Notes under the pieces: model-generated | What the model saw: the letters and a program-made list of their open reading frames with translations, nothing else | What the model was told of the DNA's origin: nothing | Databases searched by the model: none | Shown here: piece by piece, positions 1 through 10,071 of the stretch | Layout of the letters: each line of letters opens with the position of its first letter | How positions within the stretch are numbered: the stretch's first letter is position 1 | Position numbers and translations under genes: made by a program | Source: Ilyobacter polytropus | Lineage (GTDB): Bacteria > Fusobacteriota > Fusobacteriia > Fusobacteriales > Fusobacteriaceae | DNA length: 64,000 bases | Assembly (NCBI GenBank): GCA_003246855.1 | Contig: QKCP01000025.1 | Coordinates: 34,959-98,958 of the forward strand | Direction: 5' to 3'

Positions 1-767
1 AATATCTTGACTACGATTTCCCAGCTATTATACTTTCTGGGGTGGAGGAGATACCTGATTATTTCCTAAAAGAGGTGGAAGGAAAAAACAAGATTCTGCT
101 ATCTACCACATGCAACATAACCGAACTTATAGCTGACGTAAACGAATTTTTAGAGATATACTTTGCCCCTTCTTTAACCATGCACGGTGTTTATGTAGAA
201 CTTTTCGGATTTGGGGTACTCTTAACCGGTAAAAGTGGTATCGGTAAGAGTGAAACCGCCCTTGAACTTATACACCGTGGTCATAGATTGATTGCTGATG
301 ATATGGTTAAATTCACACGTCACCCAAACCACCAGGTTATAGGTTCGGCAGAAAAACTGCCTTACTTTATGGAGATTAGAGGGCTCGGCATAATAGATGT
401 AAAAGCCCTTTACGGTCTTGGTGCGGTAAGGATGATGAAGCAGCTAGACTTCATCATCGAGATGAAAGAGCTAGTGGAAGACGACTATCTTACACAAACC
501 AACTACCTGGAAACAGATATAGACATCTTAGGAATTCCTGTGAAAAAAGCTGAACTCTACATCTCTTCAGGAAGAAATGCGGCGGCAATGGTAGAGGTTA
601 TAACTATGAGCTTGAGGTCTAAAAAGATAGGGTATGACCCAGACTTTGAGTATAAGCAAAAAAGCAAAGCCCTGCAAGAAATAGAGGATTTGATACAGGA
701 AAAAAATATAGAAAAAGAAAAAATTATGCAGGAAATTAAATGCCTTGTCAACGGTAACTGTGATTAG
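1..767 (+). CDS. hprK: HPr kinase/phosphorylase, 5'-truncated by the window edge
   Basis: Frame is open to the window start (YLDYDFPAIILSGVEEIPDYF...). Walker A GKSGIGKSETALELIHRGHRLIADD and the HprK signature IRGLGIIDV are present. The ORF-track start at 42 is an internal GTG. Confidence 0.93.
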   Translation, partial: YLDYDFPAIILSGVEEIPDYFLKEVEGKNKILLSTTCNITELIADVNEFLEIYFAPSLTMHGVYVELFGFGVLLTGKSGIGKSETALELIHRGHRLIADDMVKFTRHPNHQVIGSAEKLPYFMEIRGLGIIDVKALYGLGAVRMMKQLDFIIEMKELVEDDYLTQTNYLETDIDILGIPVKKAELYISSGRNAAAMVEVITMSLRSKKIGYDPDFEYKQKSKALQEIEDLIQEKNIEKEKIMQEIKCLVNGNCD

Positions 768-775
768 GGGGAACT

Positions 776-1657
776 ATGTCCAAAAAATACAGAAACTTAC
801 TGCTTGACTACATAATAATAAATTTAGGTGCCCTTGTTGCAGCTGTGGGTATTGGACTTTTCCTAGCACCTTCTAAAATAGCTGCCGGGGGCGTATCTGG
901 TATTGCCATAATACTTTACCATCTCTTTGGTTTCAATATAGGGATTAGCATGCTGTTTTTGAATATCCCAATATATCTTGCCGGCATAAGGACTTTTGGA
1001 AAGTCATACGGGTTCAAAACATTTTTTGGAACAGTTATGCTCTCATTCTATATAGACCTATTGAGAGGCATAGTCCCAAATGCAGATAATTTGATAGATT
1101 TTTCCACTGGCGGAAACATGATACTAGGGGCTATGTTCGGCGGTGTTATTGCAGGTGTAGGACTTGGGTTTATAATGAAATTTGGTGGCAGTACTGGCGG
1201 CACCGACATACTAGCTCAGATTCTGCATAAATATGCTAAAATTCCAGTTGGTTATGCCCTTATGACGGTGGATACCCTGGTTTTAATAAGTGCTGCTGCT
1301 ATATTTGGACTTGAAAAAGGACTCTATGCCATATTAACTCTATATACAACCGGCATCCTGATAAACAAAGTTTTTGAGGGTGTGAGCTACGCTAAGATGG
1401 TATATGTAATAAGCGACAGGCACGAAGAAGTCAAGGATATAATAATATCTAAAATAAACAGGGGTGGGACCTGCCTTGCTGGCAAAGGGCTCTATACCGA
1501 CATTGACCGAAAAATAATCATCACGGTGCTTAAAACAAAAGAGATTTACGAGCTTAAAAGGTGGATAAAGGACATAGATCCAAACGCCTTTGTGATAATT
1601 TCAGAAGCTTATGAGGTCCTGGGTGAAGGCTTTTCCCCATTTAACAAGCAGTCTTAG
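776..1657 (+). CDS. YitT family membrane protein (DUF161/DUF2179)
   Basis: Multi-TM N-terminus with GGVSGIAIILYH and GGSTGGTDILAQ motifs. C-terminal DUF2179-like region. RBS ggggggaa upstream. Confidence 0.88.
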   Translation: MSKKYRNLLLDYIIINLGALVAAVGIGLFLAPSKIAAGGVSGIAIILYHLFGFNIGISMLFLNIPIYLAGIRTFGKSYGFKTFFGTVMLSFYIDLLRGIVPNADNLIDFSTGGNMILGAMFGGVIAGVGLGFIMKFGGSTGGTDILAQILHKYAKIPVGYALMTVDTLVLISAAAIFGLEKGLYAILTLYTTGILINKVFEGVSYAKMVYVISDRHEEVKDIIISKINRGGTCLAGKGLYTDIDRKIIITVLKTKEIYELKRWIKDIDPNAFVIISEAYEVLGEGFSPFNKQS

Positions 1658-1682
1658 TGATTTCTAGAAAGGATATACACAT

Positions 1683-2051
1683 ATGGATAAAATTGTATTG
1701 AGAAATATAAAATTCTACGCTTATCACGGGGTTCTTCCTGAAGAAAATAAGCTAGGTCAGAACTTTTACATAGATTTAGACATCTACAAAAACCTCTACG
1801 AGGCCGGTGAGAGCGATGAGTTAGACAAAAGTATAAATTATGCTGAAGTCTACAAGATCGTAGAAAGTATTACAACCGGCAACGTGTACAAACTCATTGA
1901 AAAATTAGCAAGCGAAATCGCAAAAGCTCTGCTTTTCTCCTATGATATAGATAAGGTATGGATAAGAATAAAAAAACCGGAAGCCCCTATAGATGGACAC
2001 TATGATTTTGTAGGGGTGGAGATATCTAGAAAGAGGTCAGACTATGAGTAA
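1683..2051 (+). CDS. folB: dihydroneopterin aldolase
   Basis: MDKIVLRNIKFYAYHGVLPEENKLGQNFYIDLD is FolB-like. Overlaps folK by 8 nt. Confidence 0.93.
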   Translation: MDKIVLRNIKFYAYHGVLPEENKLGQNFYIDLDIYKNLYEAGESDELDKSINYAEVYKIVESITTGNVYKLIEKLASEIAKALLFSYDIDKVWIRIKKPEAPIDGHYDFVGVEISRKRSDYE

Positions 2052-2919
2052 CTCCGTCTACCTCAGCCTGGGGTCAAACATAGGGGATAGATTTTACAAC
2101 CTTTTAGCTGCAATAGCAGAACTTGATAAACTGCCCAAAACAAAGGTCGCCAAGGTTTCAAAGTTTTACGAGACTGAACCTTGGGGGTACCAGGAGCAGG
2201 AGTATTTTATTAATTGTGCTGTTGAGTTAAGAACAGATCTGCTGCCTTACGAACTCCTTAAAAGCATAAACCACATAGAAGACTTCTTGAAAAGAAGAAG
2301 AATGGTGAAATGGGGGCCTAGAACCATAGACATAGACATAATCTTCTACTCCAACCTAAATATCAACACAGCTGAGCTCTGCATACCCCATCCTATGTAC
2401 ACAAAAAGGAACTTTGTTCTCTTGCCACTTATGGACATCTACTATGACAAAAAACAGATAGCAAGATACCTTAACGTAGACTTAAGCTCGTTAAAAGAGT
2501 ACAGCTACAACAAACCTATTCTCGTAAGCTCCTGCCTAATGGGTGTCCCTTGCAACTACATGGGTAAAAGCAAGCAAAGTTGTCTATTCTCAAAGGTTTT
2601 GAAGAACCTGCAGTATGTGCAGGTATGCCCGGAGGTGCTCGGTGGTCTGTCCACTCCTAGGCCGCCTGCAGAAAGGATCGGCAAAAGGGTCGTGACGGCA
2701 AAAGGGTGTGACGTCACTAACAGCTTTATTGCCGGGGCCAATAAGACTCTGGAAATAGCAAAAAAAAATAGGATAGAGATAGCCGTCCTAAAAGAAAAAA
2801 GTCCATCTTGTGGCTACGGAAGAATCTATGATGGTAGCTTCACATCCATATTGGTTGATGGAAACGGGGTTACAGTTGATTTATTACTTGAAAATGGGAT
2901 CAACATAATATCTATTTAA
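2044..2919 (+). CDS. folK: Fusion: HPPK (FolK) N-terminal domain with DUF523 (TudS-like) C-terminal domain
   Basis: N-terminus SLGSNIGDR...FYETEPWG...KWGPRTIDIDIIFY (HPPK). C-terminus VSSCLMGVPCNY...CPEVLGGLSTPRPPAE...KSPSCG (DUF523). Confidence 0.9.
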   Translation: MSNSVYLSLGSNIGDRFYNLLAAIAELDKLPKTKVAKVSKFYETEPWGYQEQEYFINCAVELRTDLLPYELLKSINHIEDFLKRRRMVKWGPRTIDIDIIFYSNLNINTAELCIPHPMYTKRNFVLLPLMDIYYDKKQIARYLNVDLSSLKEYSYNKPILVSSCLMGVPCNYMGKSKQSCLFSKVLKNLQYVQVCPEVLGGLSTPRPPAERIGKRVVTAKGCDVTNSFIAGANKTLEIAKKNRIEIAVLKEKSPSCGYGRIYDGSFTSILVDGNGVTVDLLLENGINIISI

Positions 2920-2935
2920 CGGAGGAATTTTTTTA

Positions 2936-3904
2936 ATGAATAATTTTTTGGAAATAATCGAAGAAATAAAAAATGCAAACAGTATAGTAATCAGCTCACA
3001 TGTCAACCCAGATGGAGATGCAATTGGTGGCGGACTTTCTCTTATGCTTGCCATTAAAAAATTAAAGGATAAGGATGGCGATAGCGGTAATAAAGAGGTA
3101 AGATTCATCTTAGAGGAGTCCGTCCCTAAAAATCTAAAATTTTTAAAACTTAGTGACATGGTAGAAATCTACGATTCTTCAAAAAATTATGATTTCGACC
3201 TTTTCATAGCAGTTGACTGTGCTACAAAAGAAAGGCTTGGGAAAGTAAACAGCCTATTGTCTTCGGAGAAAAAAATAATAAACATAGACCACCATACCAG
3301 CAACTCGCTCTTCGGACACCTTAACTACGTGCACGAGATATCTTCAACATCTGAGATAATATTCAATTTTATTGAAGAACTGGGGATCTGTATGGACCTG
3401 GATATGGCAGAAACCATCTATACCGGTATAGTGAACGACACCGGAAATTTCGCCCACGACAATGTTAGTTCCGATACTTTTAGAGTGGCTGCTAAACTTA
3501 AAAATATCGGCGTAGACACCAGTAAGGTGGTAAGAGAATTTTTCCAGACAAAATCTATGCCTACATTAAAGCTTATGGGGCTGACTTTGAGCGGCTTCAG
3601 GTTCATAGACGAAAAGAAGCTTTCATACTTTTTCCTGACTCAGGAAGCTTTAAAAAGTGTAGGCGGCACAAAAGATGAAACCGAGGGCCTAGTAGAGATA
3701 CTTAGATCATATGAAGGCACAGAAGTCGCTCTATTCCTAAGGGAAGAGGAGGATGGAAAGATAAAGGGAAGTCTTAGGTCAAAAAGTACTGATGTGAATA
3801 AAATAGCCTCTATTTTTGGTGGCGGAGGACATGTAAAAGCTGCTGGCTTCAATACTAAACTAGGGCATGAAGACATCGTAAAACAGGTTTTAGAAAAACT
3901 TTAG
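2936..3904 (+). CDS. DHH/DHHA1 phosphoesterase, NrnA-like nanoRNase
   Basis: SSHVNPDGDAIGGGL, AVDCAT, NIDHHTSN and C-terminal FGGGGHVKAAG motifs. Confidence 0.9.
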   Translation: MNNFLEIIEEIKNANSIVISSHVNPDGDAIGGGLSLMLAIKKLKDKDGDSGNKEVRFILEESVPKNLKFLKLSDMVEIYDSSKNYDFDLFIAVDCATKERLGKVNSLLSSEKKIINIDHHTSNSLFGHLNYVHEISSTSEIIFNFIEELGICMDLDMAETIYTGIVNDTGNFAHDNVSSDTFRVAAKLKNIGVDTSKVVREFFQTKSMPTLKLMGLTLSGFRFIDEKKLSYFFLTQEALKSVGGTKDETEGLVEILRSYEGTEVALFLREEEDGKIKGSLRSKSTDVNKIASIFGGGGHVKAAGFNTKLGHEDIVKQVLEKL

Positions 3905-3945
3905 TACCGGCATTTTTTACCGGTTAAAATCTGGGGGAGGTTTAC

Positions 3946-4866
3946 ATGGTCAAAGTAAAAAGCTTCATATTGGGGTTACTGGTTATTTTTCTACTTTCTG
4001 CTTGCGGGGAGACAACTAGTAAAGTTAGAAAAGATGAAAAAATAGCAAAACTAAGAGATTATGAGACAGAAAAGACATTTATGGGGCCAAAACGCAGGAT
4101 TGCTGTGGCCAGCTTTAAAAATGAAACTAGATTCGGTGACAGGCGGCTTGGAAACTCTGTTACAGATGTTTTCGTAACTGAACTTTCAAAAACCGGAAGG
4201 TTTACCATACTTGAACGTGAATCCGTGGATAAGCTGCTTCAGGAAACTAACTTCTCTAGCACCCTTGGTCAAGGTACCGTGGCGGCTGAGCAGCAGTTCC
4301 TAGATGCAGACTATATAATAACCGGCGCAGTGACAAAATACGGTGTAAACACTGTTGGTAAGAAAAAGTTGATCTCATCGTCAAAAGAACAGAAAGCTGA
4401 AGTTTCAGTGGACGTTAAGATGGTGGACGTTAGGACTGGAGAGGTCTTGTTCAGCGAAACTGGAGAGGGTGTGTCTACTATAAAATATGGTACTACCCTA
4501 GGTGTCGGCACCAGCGGCGGGTATGATGAAAGCCTTGAGCAAGAAGCTTTTAGGGCCTCTGCCATAAAAGTTATGGACAACATAATTGAAACCGTGGACA
4601 AAAGACCTTGGTCTGCAGCGGTTGTGAAATTTTCCGGGGATAAAATTTATATAAATTCCGGCATGAAAAGCAACTTGAAAATAGGAGCAAAGCTAAACGT
4701 ATACAGGTTTGGGGATAAAATCGAGTACAAAGGCCAGTTTTTAGGCTATGAGGAAGAAAAAGTGGGAACAGCCATAATCGTAGACTACCTAGGGGAAGAT
4801 GCGTCTATAGCAGCCTATAATGGGAAAAGTTTCAGGGCTCCTGGGATAGTGAAATTAGAAGATTGA
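3946..4866 (+). CDS. CsgG/HfaB family curli-assembly-type lipoprotein
   Basis: Lipobox LLSACG. RRIAVASFKNETRFGDRRLGNSVTDVFVTELSKTGRFTILERE...ADYIITGAVTKY. Confidence 0.82.
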   Translation: MVKVKSFILGLLVIFLLSACGETTSKVRKDEKIAKLRDYETEKTFMGPKRRIAVASFKNETRFGDRRLGNSVTDVFVTELSKTGRFTILERESVDKLLQETNFSSTLGQGTVAAEQQFLDADYIITGAVTKYGVNTVGKKKLISSSKEQKAEVSVDVKMVDVRTGEVLFSETGEGVSTIKYGTTLGVGTSGGYDESLEQEAFRASAIKVMDNIIETVDKRPWSAAVVKFSGDKIYINSGMKSNLKIGAKLNVYRFGDKIEYKGQFLGYEEEKVGTAIIVDYLGEDASIAAYNGKSFRAPGIVKLED

Positions 4867-4881
4867 TAGGGGTTTGTACCT

Positions 4882-5688
4882 ATGAAAAAACTTTATGTAC
4901 TTTGCAAAATAATGTTTTTTGGTCTGATGCTCTTTGGCTGTATTCGCCAAGAAAAGGTGTTGAGGGTCAGCCCAGGCATTGCTCCAGTTACACTTGCAGT
5001 ACTTCCTGTAAACAACCTTTCAAATGATGTGCACGGAGCCCAGGTATTCCGCGACCTCCTCTACAAAAGACTGGCGCAATACCAAAAGGGATACAGGATA
5101 ATGGATATCGAGGAAACTGACAGAATACTAAATGAAGCTGGAATAACAGATGGAGGACAGCTTTCGGCTATTATGCCGATAGAACTCTGTGAGCTCCTGA
5201 GCGTCGATGGTCTTTTATACACTGATTTAAAAAATCTGGAACTCCTAACCCTGCCTTTTTACCATACTAGAAAGGTGGAAGCACAGTTCAGACTGTATAA
5301 CTTTAACCAGTTAATCTGGTTAAAATCCATAAATACAAACAACAGATATATAGAGATAGAAAATATGCTTAAGGCTATTGATGATCCCGAAGAGGGATTC
5401 AAAAGAGCCGGCGAATCAATGCTTGTTCACCAGGGAATAAAGTTTTCCACCATAGCCCTTTTTGGTCATGAACTTAGGCCGGAGATGGAGATGACCTTGG
5501 ATAATTTGCTGATAAACATCCCACACGGGAGCTCTGAGAACTCCAATTATTTAGACGTAGTTTCAAGCAGGCTCGAATGGCTGCATAGGAATATAGAGGA
5601 GGGCAAGTCTATTGTCAGTGAAGAGATGCACATGCAGGAAACTGATCTGGAAAACGTTTATGACGACGGTATAATAATATTAAATTAA
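4882..5688 (+). CDS. GNA1162/DUF799-family lipoprotein
   Basis: Lipobox MLFGC. VLPVNNLSNDVHGAQVFRDLLYKRLAQ...YRIMDIEETDRILNEAGITDGGQL is DUF799-like. Sits directly after the CsgG-family gene. Confidence 0.7.
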   Translation: MKKLYVLCKIMFFGLMLFGCIRQEKVLRVSPGIAPVTLAVLPVNNLSNDVHGAQVFRDLLYKRLAQYQKGYRIMDIEETDRILNEAGITDGGQLSAIMPIELCELLSVDGLLYTDLKNLELLTLPFYHTRKVEAQFRLYNFNQLIWLKSINTNNRYIEIENMLKAIDDPEEGFKRAGESMLVHQGIKFSTIALFGHELRPEMEMTLDNLLINIPHGSSENSNYLDVVSSRLEWLHRNIEEGKSIVSEEMHMQETDLENVYDDGIIILN

Positions 5689-5704
5689 AAAGGGGTAGAG
5701 GGAT

Positions 5705-6034
5705 ATGTACGAATTAATCTTTTTAAGACCGAACAAATTAGACGACTGTAGAAAAATTGTAACCTACATAAAAGACGGAAAAATAGTGCACATTAACTTA
5801 GAGGATCTAGATGCAAGGATGAGCCAGAGAGTTCTTGACTTCATAAGTGGCGCAATCTACATTAAAGAAGCACAATTTATAAATCCTACTAAAAATATCT
5901 TTGTTTCTATTCCAAAAGGGAGGACTTTTTACCAAGATGAAAGTGTAAAAATTTCTCATAAAGACCAGGTCTCAGAGATACTGGACCTAAGATATGATGA
6001 AGAAGAGGCTATAAAGCCAAAGTTTAATAAGTAG
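5705..6034 (+). CDS. sepF: SepF-like cell division protein
   Basis: I.HINLEDLDARMSQRVLDFISGAIYIKEAQFINPTKNIFVSIPKG is the SepF core. Confidence 0.85.
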   Translation: MYELIFLRPNKLDDCRKIVTYIKDGKIVHINLEDLDARMSQRVLDFISGAIYIKEAQFINPTKNIFVSIPKGRTFYQDESVKISHKDQVSEILDLRYDEEEAIKPKFNK

Positions 6035-6048
6035 TGGCTGAGTTTGCG

Positions 6049-6630
6049 ATGAATTATTTAGTTCACAGCATCCTGTCTAACGGAGAAGATGAACATCTAG
6101 GAAATTTAATAGGTGATTTTGTCCGTGGGAACATAAAAACCCTTAAGTTTTCCGATGGTATAAAAGAGGGAATAATCCTGCACAGGAAAATAGACAGTTT
6201 TTCAAACTCTAATTGTTTTTTTATGAAAAGTCGTAGAAAATTGAAAAAATATGGACACTACTCCGGGGTAATTATTGATATCTTTTATGACCACATTTTA
6301 GCGAAAAACTGGGAAAAGTTTTCAAAAACAGACTTATATTCCTACACTCAGAATATTTATTTTCTCCTTGAAAAAAATAGGGAGATTCTCCCTGAGCGTT
6401 TTCTTCCGGCTTTCCGGTATATGAAGTCTAGAAATTCACTTTACAATTACCAAAATATTGATTTCATAGAAGATGTACTGCACGGGGTGAGCTCTAGATT
6501 CAAGAGGAAAAACAACATATACGAATCTGTAGAAGAATTAGAAAAATACTATTATTGTTTTGAAAGTGATTTTTTTTGTTTTTTTAAGGATATGCAAGTT
6601 TATTTAAATAGAAAAATGGAGGCCGAATAG
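6049..6630 (+). CDS. ACP phosphodiesterase family protein (AcpH/DUF479)
   Basis: MNYLVHSILSNGEDEHLGNLIGDFVRG...GIILHRKIDSFSNSN...YSGVIIDIFYDHILAKNW. ATG at 6049 preferred over the GTG at 6034. Confidence 0.82.
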   Translation: MNYLVHSILSNGEDEHLGNLIGDFVRGNIKTLKFSDGIKEGIILHRKIDSFSNSNCFFMKSRRKLKKYGHYSGVIIDIFYDHILAKNWEKFSKTDLYSYTQNIYFLLEKNREILPERFLPAFRYMKSRNSLYNYQNIDFIEDVLHGVSSRFKRKNNIYESVEELEKYYYCFESDFFCFFKDMQVYLNRKMEAE

Positions 6631-6650
6631 CCTCCATTTTTCTATTTAAA
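6603..6650. terminator. Bidirectional terminator hairpin shared by convergent genes
   Basis: Perfect 21-bp inverted repeat TTTAAATAGAAAAATGGAGGC / GCCTCCATTTTTCTATTTAAA around a 6-nt CGAATA loop. Confidence 0.85.
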
Positions 6651-8814
6651 ACAATTCGTTAAATATATCGTCTACTTCTAAGTTTTTCTCGTTTTGCTGA
6701 ATATCCTCTGTCCTATCTTCTAACTCATTTTCTAACTCATTTTCAAGATCATCTGCGCCATCTTCAGCATCCCTTTTAAAAAACTTGTCCAGTCCCATTT
6801 TAAACTTGGATGAGTTTTCTACAGGTTCATATCCTCTTTCGAAAAGAGCCCACCTCTTATTAGGAGAACTTTCATCCGCCAATAGCCCATTTTTAGAGTC
6901 TATCAGCTTATACACAAGTTCACCATTTTTAACAGCATCATCTAAAAACTCAAATTTTCCAGGTGTGTATACTCCTCTGTACACCATATTTTGGTAGTAA
7001 GCCCCCCAAAGTGGTGCAGCTACTCCTCCTCCAGTAAATCCTTTCCCAGTAGCACGGTTATCGTCGTATCCAAGGTACAATACTGTTACAAGTTCAGGGG
7101 TTATGCCTGCAAACCACGCTGATCTACCCTCATTTGTAGTACCTGTTTTACCACCTTGAGCTATGCCCTCACCATCAATACCCTTTACCCTTGCACCCCT
7201 ACCGGAACCGTTATTAACTACATTTTCAAGCATATGTACAATAAGGGCCACTTTATTTGTGTCAAATACCTTCTCTTTTTCTATTTCGTTTTCATATATT
7301 ACTCTGCCATCTCTGTCCTCTATCTTAGTTATGAAGATAGGCTTTACGCTGTACCCGCCGTTTGAAAAAGGCAGGTAGGCTTTTGCAAGTTCAAATGGGC
7401 TTGTGCTCATTGTACCCAGTGCGGCACTAAGGTCATCCGGTATATCTGATTCTATTCCGGCTTCCCTTGCTGTTTTTATGACATTTTTTATACCTATTTT
7501 TTGCAGAAGTTTTATCGCTATGATGTTGACGGATTTTTCCATCCCTTCCAGAATAGTCATATTCCCCTCAAAAGTTTCACTGTAGTTTTGAGGTTCCCAA
7601 CTTCCAAACTTTACCTCGGAATCTTCTAGGACCTCATTCATTTGGTACCCCTTATTCAGAGCCGTAAAGTATACAAACGGCTTGAAGGCCGATCCAGGCT
7701 GTCTCTTTGACATGGTAGCCCTGTTAAAGTTTCCGCTGGTAAAATCCTTCCCGCCTATTATACTTTTAACATAACCGTTGCTGGAATCTATTGTCACCAT
7801 TCCGGCTTGCATATCCTTAGTGTTTTGCAGGTAGGAGTAGCCTTTAAAGGTTTCCTCAGCCAATTTTTGCATCTTCAGATCCAAGGTGGTGTATATCTTC
7901 ATCCCGCCTTCGTAGATCTCTTCTTCACTGTACATTTTGAAAAGCTCTGCACTCACTATACTTGTGAAGTCAGGTGCCTTATACTCTTTATTCGTATTCT
8001 CGGTATTCACCACTATTGTTTTAGGGGATATCTTTTGCCCCCTTTTAAGGTCGCTGTCTAAAACAAATTCATAGCTCATAGCATCTTCATATTCATCTTT
8101 TTCTATGAAACCAAACTTACGCATCTGCTTTAACACCAGGTGTCCACGGTCAACTGCATTTTTCAGGTTGGTTTTCGGGTTATACTTATTCGGCCTGTTT
8201 GGCATACCGGCAAGCACCGCTGATTCTGCCAGGGTAAGCTTGCTTACATCTTTTTTGAAAAAAATTCTGGCGGCGGTTTTTATTCCGTAAGCCCCGGAAC
8301 CAAAATATATCTCGTTTAAGTACTTATTAAGAATTTCATCTTTTGTATATTTCTTTTCTATCTCAAGAGTTATTATAGCTTCTTTTACCTTTCTAAGCAC
8401 GCTTTTTTCGTGGGTTAGGAAAGCATTTTTTGCAAGCTGCTGTGTTATGGTGCTTCCGCCCTGGGCTTTCCTCATTGTAGCTATATTTACCATCATGGCC
8501 TTGGTAAATCTTATAGGATCTATCCCGAAGTGTTTTCTAAACCTTTTGTCTTCTATGGCTAAAAAAGCATTCTGAGTGTACACAGGTATCTCGTCAACCC
8601 CAGCAAGCTCTCTTCTCTCCCTATATATCATATCAACTACGTCGCCGTTGCTATCGTAAATTATGCTAGGGACAGCTGGATTATAATCTTCAACTAGGTT
8701 GCTTATATCTGGTAGCCCCTTGTATGCCTTGACTATTAAATAGCTCGACATTCCAACTACTAAGATTGTTAAAATTAACCCTGTAAATAAAACTGTTCTC
8801 AAAAACTTCTTCAT
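6646..8814 (-). CDS. Penicillin-binding protein 1A-type transglycosylase/transpeptidase
   Basis: GT51 motifs [12 protein letters not shown] and [16 protein letters not shown]. Transpeptidase [30 protein letters not shown]. Confidence 0.93.
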   Translation of the reverse strand: MKKFLRTVLFTGLILTILVVGMSSYLIVKAYKGLPDISNLVEDYNPAVPSIIYDSNGDVVDMIYRERRELAGVDEIPVYTQNAFLAIEDKRFRKHFGIDPIRFTKAMMVNIATMRKAQGGSTITQQLAKNAFLTHEKSVLRKVKEAIITLEIEKKYTKDEILNKYLNEIYFGSGAYGIKTAARIFFKKDVSKLTLAESAVLAGMPNRPNKYNPKTNLKNAVDRGHLVLKQMRKFGFIEKDEYEDAMSYEFVLDSDLKRGQKISPKTIVVNTENTNKEYKAPDFTSIVSAELFKMYSEEEIYEGGMKIYTTLDLKMQKLAEETFKGYSYLQNTKDMQAGMVTIDSSNGYVKSIIGGKDFTSGNFNRATMSKRQPGSAFKPFVYFTALNKGYQMNEVLEDSEVKFGSWEPQNYSETFEGNMTILEGMEKSVNIIAIKLLQKIGIKNVIKTAREAGIESDIPDDLSAALGTMSTSPFELAKAYLPFSNGGYSVKPIFITKIEDRDGRVIYENEIEKEKVFDTNKVALIVHMLENVVNNGSGRGARVKGIDGEGIAQGGKTGTTNEGRSAWFAGITPELVTVLYLGYDDNRATGKGFTGGGVAAPLWGAYYQNMVYRGVYTPGKFEFLDDAVKNGELVYKLIDSKNGLLADESSPNKRWALFERGYEPVENSSKFKMGLDKFFKRDAEDGADDLENELENELEDRTEDIQQNEKNLEVDDIFNELF

Positions 8815-9869
8815 TCTTTACTACTCCCTTTGATACTTTTTGATTTCTGCCTAAGTTGGCCACAGGCTCCGCCTATGTCGCTGCCTTTTTCTCGCCTTAT
8901 TGTAACATTTACTTTTCTTACATCCTTTAGATGGCTGTAGAACCTGTCTATTTTCTTTTCACTTGGTCTATCGAACTCGCTACCCTCAACTGAGTTATAT
9001 GGTATAAGGTTTAATACATGGTCGAATTCGTGCATAAAATCTGCCAAAACTTCTGCATCCCACTGGCTGACATTAAAATCCTTTATTAGTATGTACTCAA
9101 AGCTTATTCTCCTGTTTGTTACTTTTTGGTACTCTTTTAAAGTTGTGTAAAGGTCCTCTAATGGATATTTTTTATTTATCGGTATAAGATGATTCCTTTT
9201 CTCATCTGTTATAGCGTGCAGAGATATTGCTAACTCTACAGGCAGTTTCTCTTCCATCAGAGCCTCTATTCCAGGTATCACTCCCGAAGTTGATACTGTT
9301 ATTCTCCTCATAGATATGTTCTGCCCTTTTTCGTCAGAGAGTATCTTTATGCTTTTTATGAGGTTTGACATGTTTAAAAGCGGTTCGCCCATACCCATAA
9401 ATACTATGTTATTTACTTTCTCTCCTTTTTTTAGGATCCTTCTGCTTATTGTATAGACCTGGTTCAATATTTCATTTACATTTAAGTTTCTCTCAAAACC
9501 ATCCTGACCTGTTGCACAAAATACGCACTTTACAGGACATCCAACCTGTGTTGATATGCATAGTGTATTCCTATCCCTGTGCTTTAGCAGAACAGTCTCG
9601 ATAGTGTGCCCGTCCTCTAGACCGAATAAAAACTTTTCAGTCCCGTCCTGCTTAGACACCTGGTGCTTTAATATGTTCAAGTACGGTATGTAGCTTTTCT
9701 CTTTCAAGATATCTCTGTGCGTTTTGGATATGTTTGTCATATCGTCTATATTCCTTATCATTTTTTCATGCAGCCAAGCATACACCTGCTTTGAGTTGAA
9801 TTTTTTCATGCCAAATTCAACCAAAAATGATTCCAATTCGCTGTAGTTCAAATTAAGTAAATTTATCAT
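8811..9869 (-). CDS. rlmN: 23S rRNA (adenine2503-C2)-methyltransferase
   Basis: Radical [31 protein letters not shown]-terminal [11 protein letters not shown]. Confidence 0.95.
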   Translation of the reverse strand: MINLLNLNYSELESFLVEFGMKKFNSKQVYAWLHEKMIRNIDDMTNISKTHRDILKEKSYIPYLNILKHQVSKQDGTEKFLFGLEDGHTIETVLLKHRDRNTLCISTQVGCPVKCVFCATGQDGFERNLNVNEILNQVYTISRRILKKGEKVNNIVFMGMGEPLLNMSNLIKSIKILSDEKGQNISMRRITVSTSGVIPGIEALMEEKLPVELAISLHAITDEKRNHLIPINKKYPLEDLYTTLKEYQKVTNRRISFEYILIKDFNVSQWDAEVLADFMHEFDHVLNLIPYNSVEGSEFDRPSEKKIDRFYSHLKDVRKVNVTIRREKGSDIGGACGQLRQKSKSIKGSSKE

Positions 9870-9954
9870 ATTTAATCCTCCTGTTTCCGATTTTCATTCC
9901 CCTAATTCTATCATAAAATTCAAAATCTTACAAGCTGGCCTATTTAAAATTTAA

Positions 9955-9987
9955 TTGTTGAAACCCAGGCGGAAACTATAGTAAAAT
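9955..9987 (+). promoter_or_regulatory. Possible promoter of the PatB/MalY-type gene
   Basis: TTGTTG (9955-9960), then TATAGT (9977-9982), spacer 16. Confidence 0.35.
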
Positions 9988-10071
9988 TAATATAAACGCT
10001 GCTCTGCCTTTGGATGGTTCCACCGCAAGCTTATTGTTCGCAAATTAGATTAACTTATGAGGAGGTTATTA

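Noticed and set aside
10000-10071. Possible riboswitch in the leader of the PatB/MalY-type gene
   Set aside because: No recognised SAM, T-box, lysine or TPP core and no convincing stem set in the roughly 80-nt leader.
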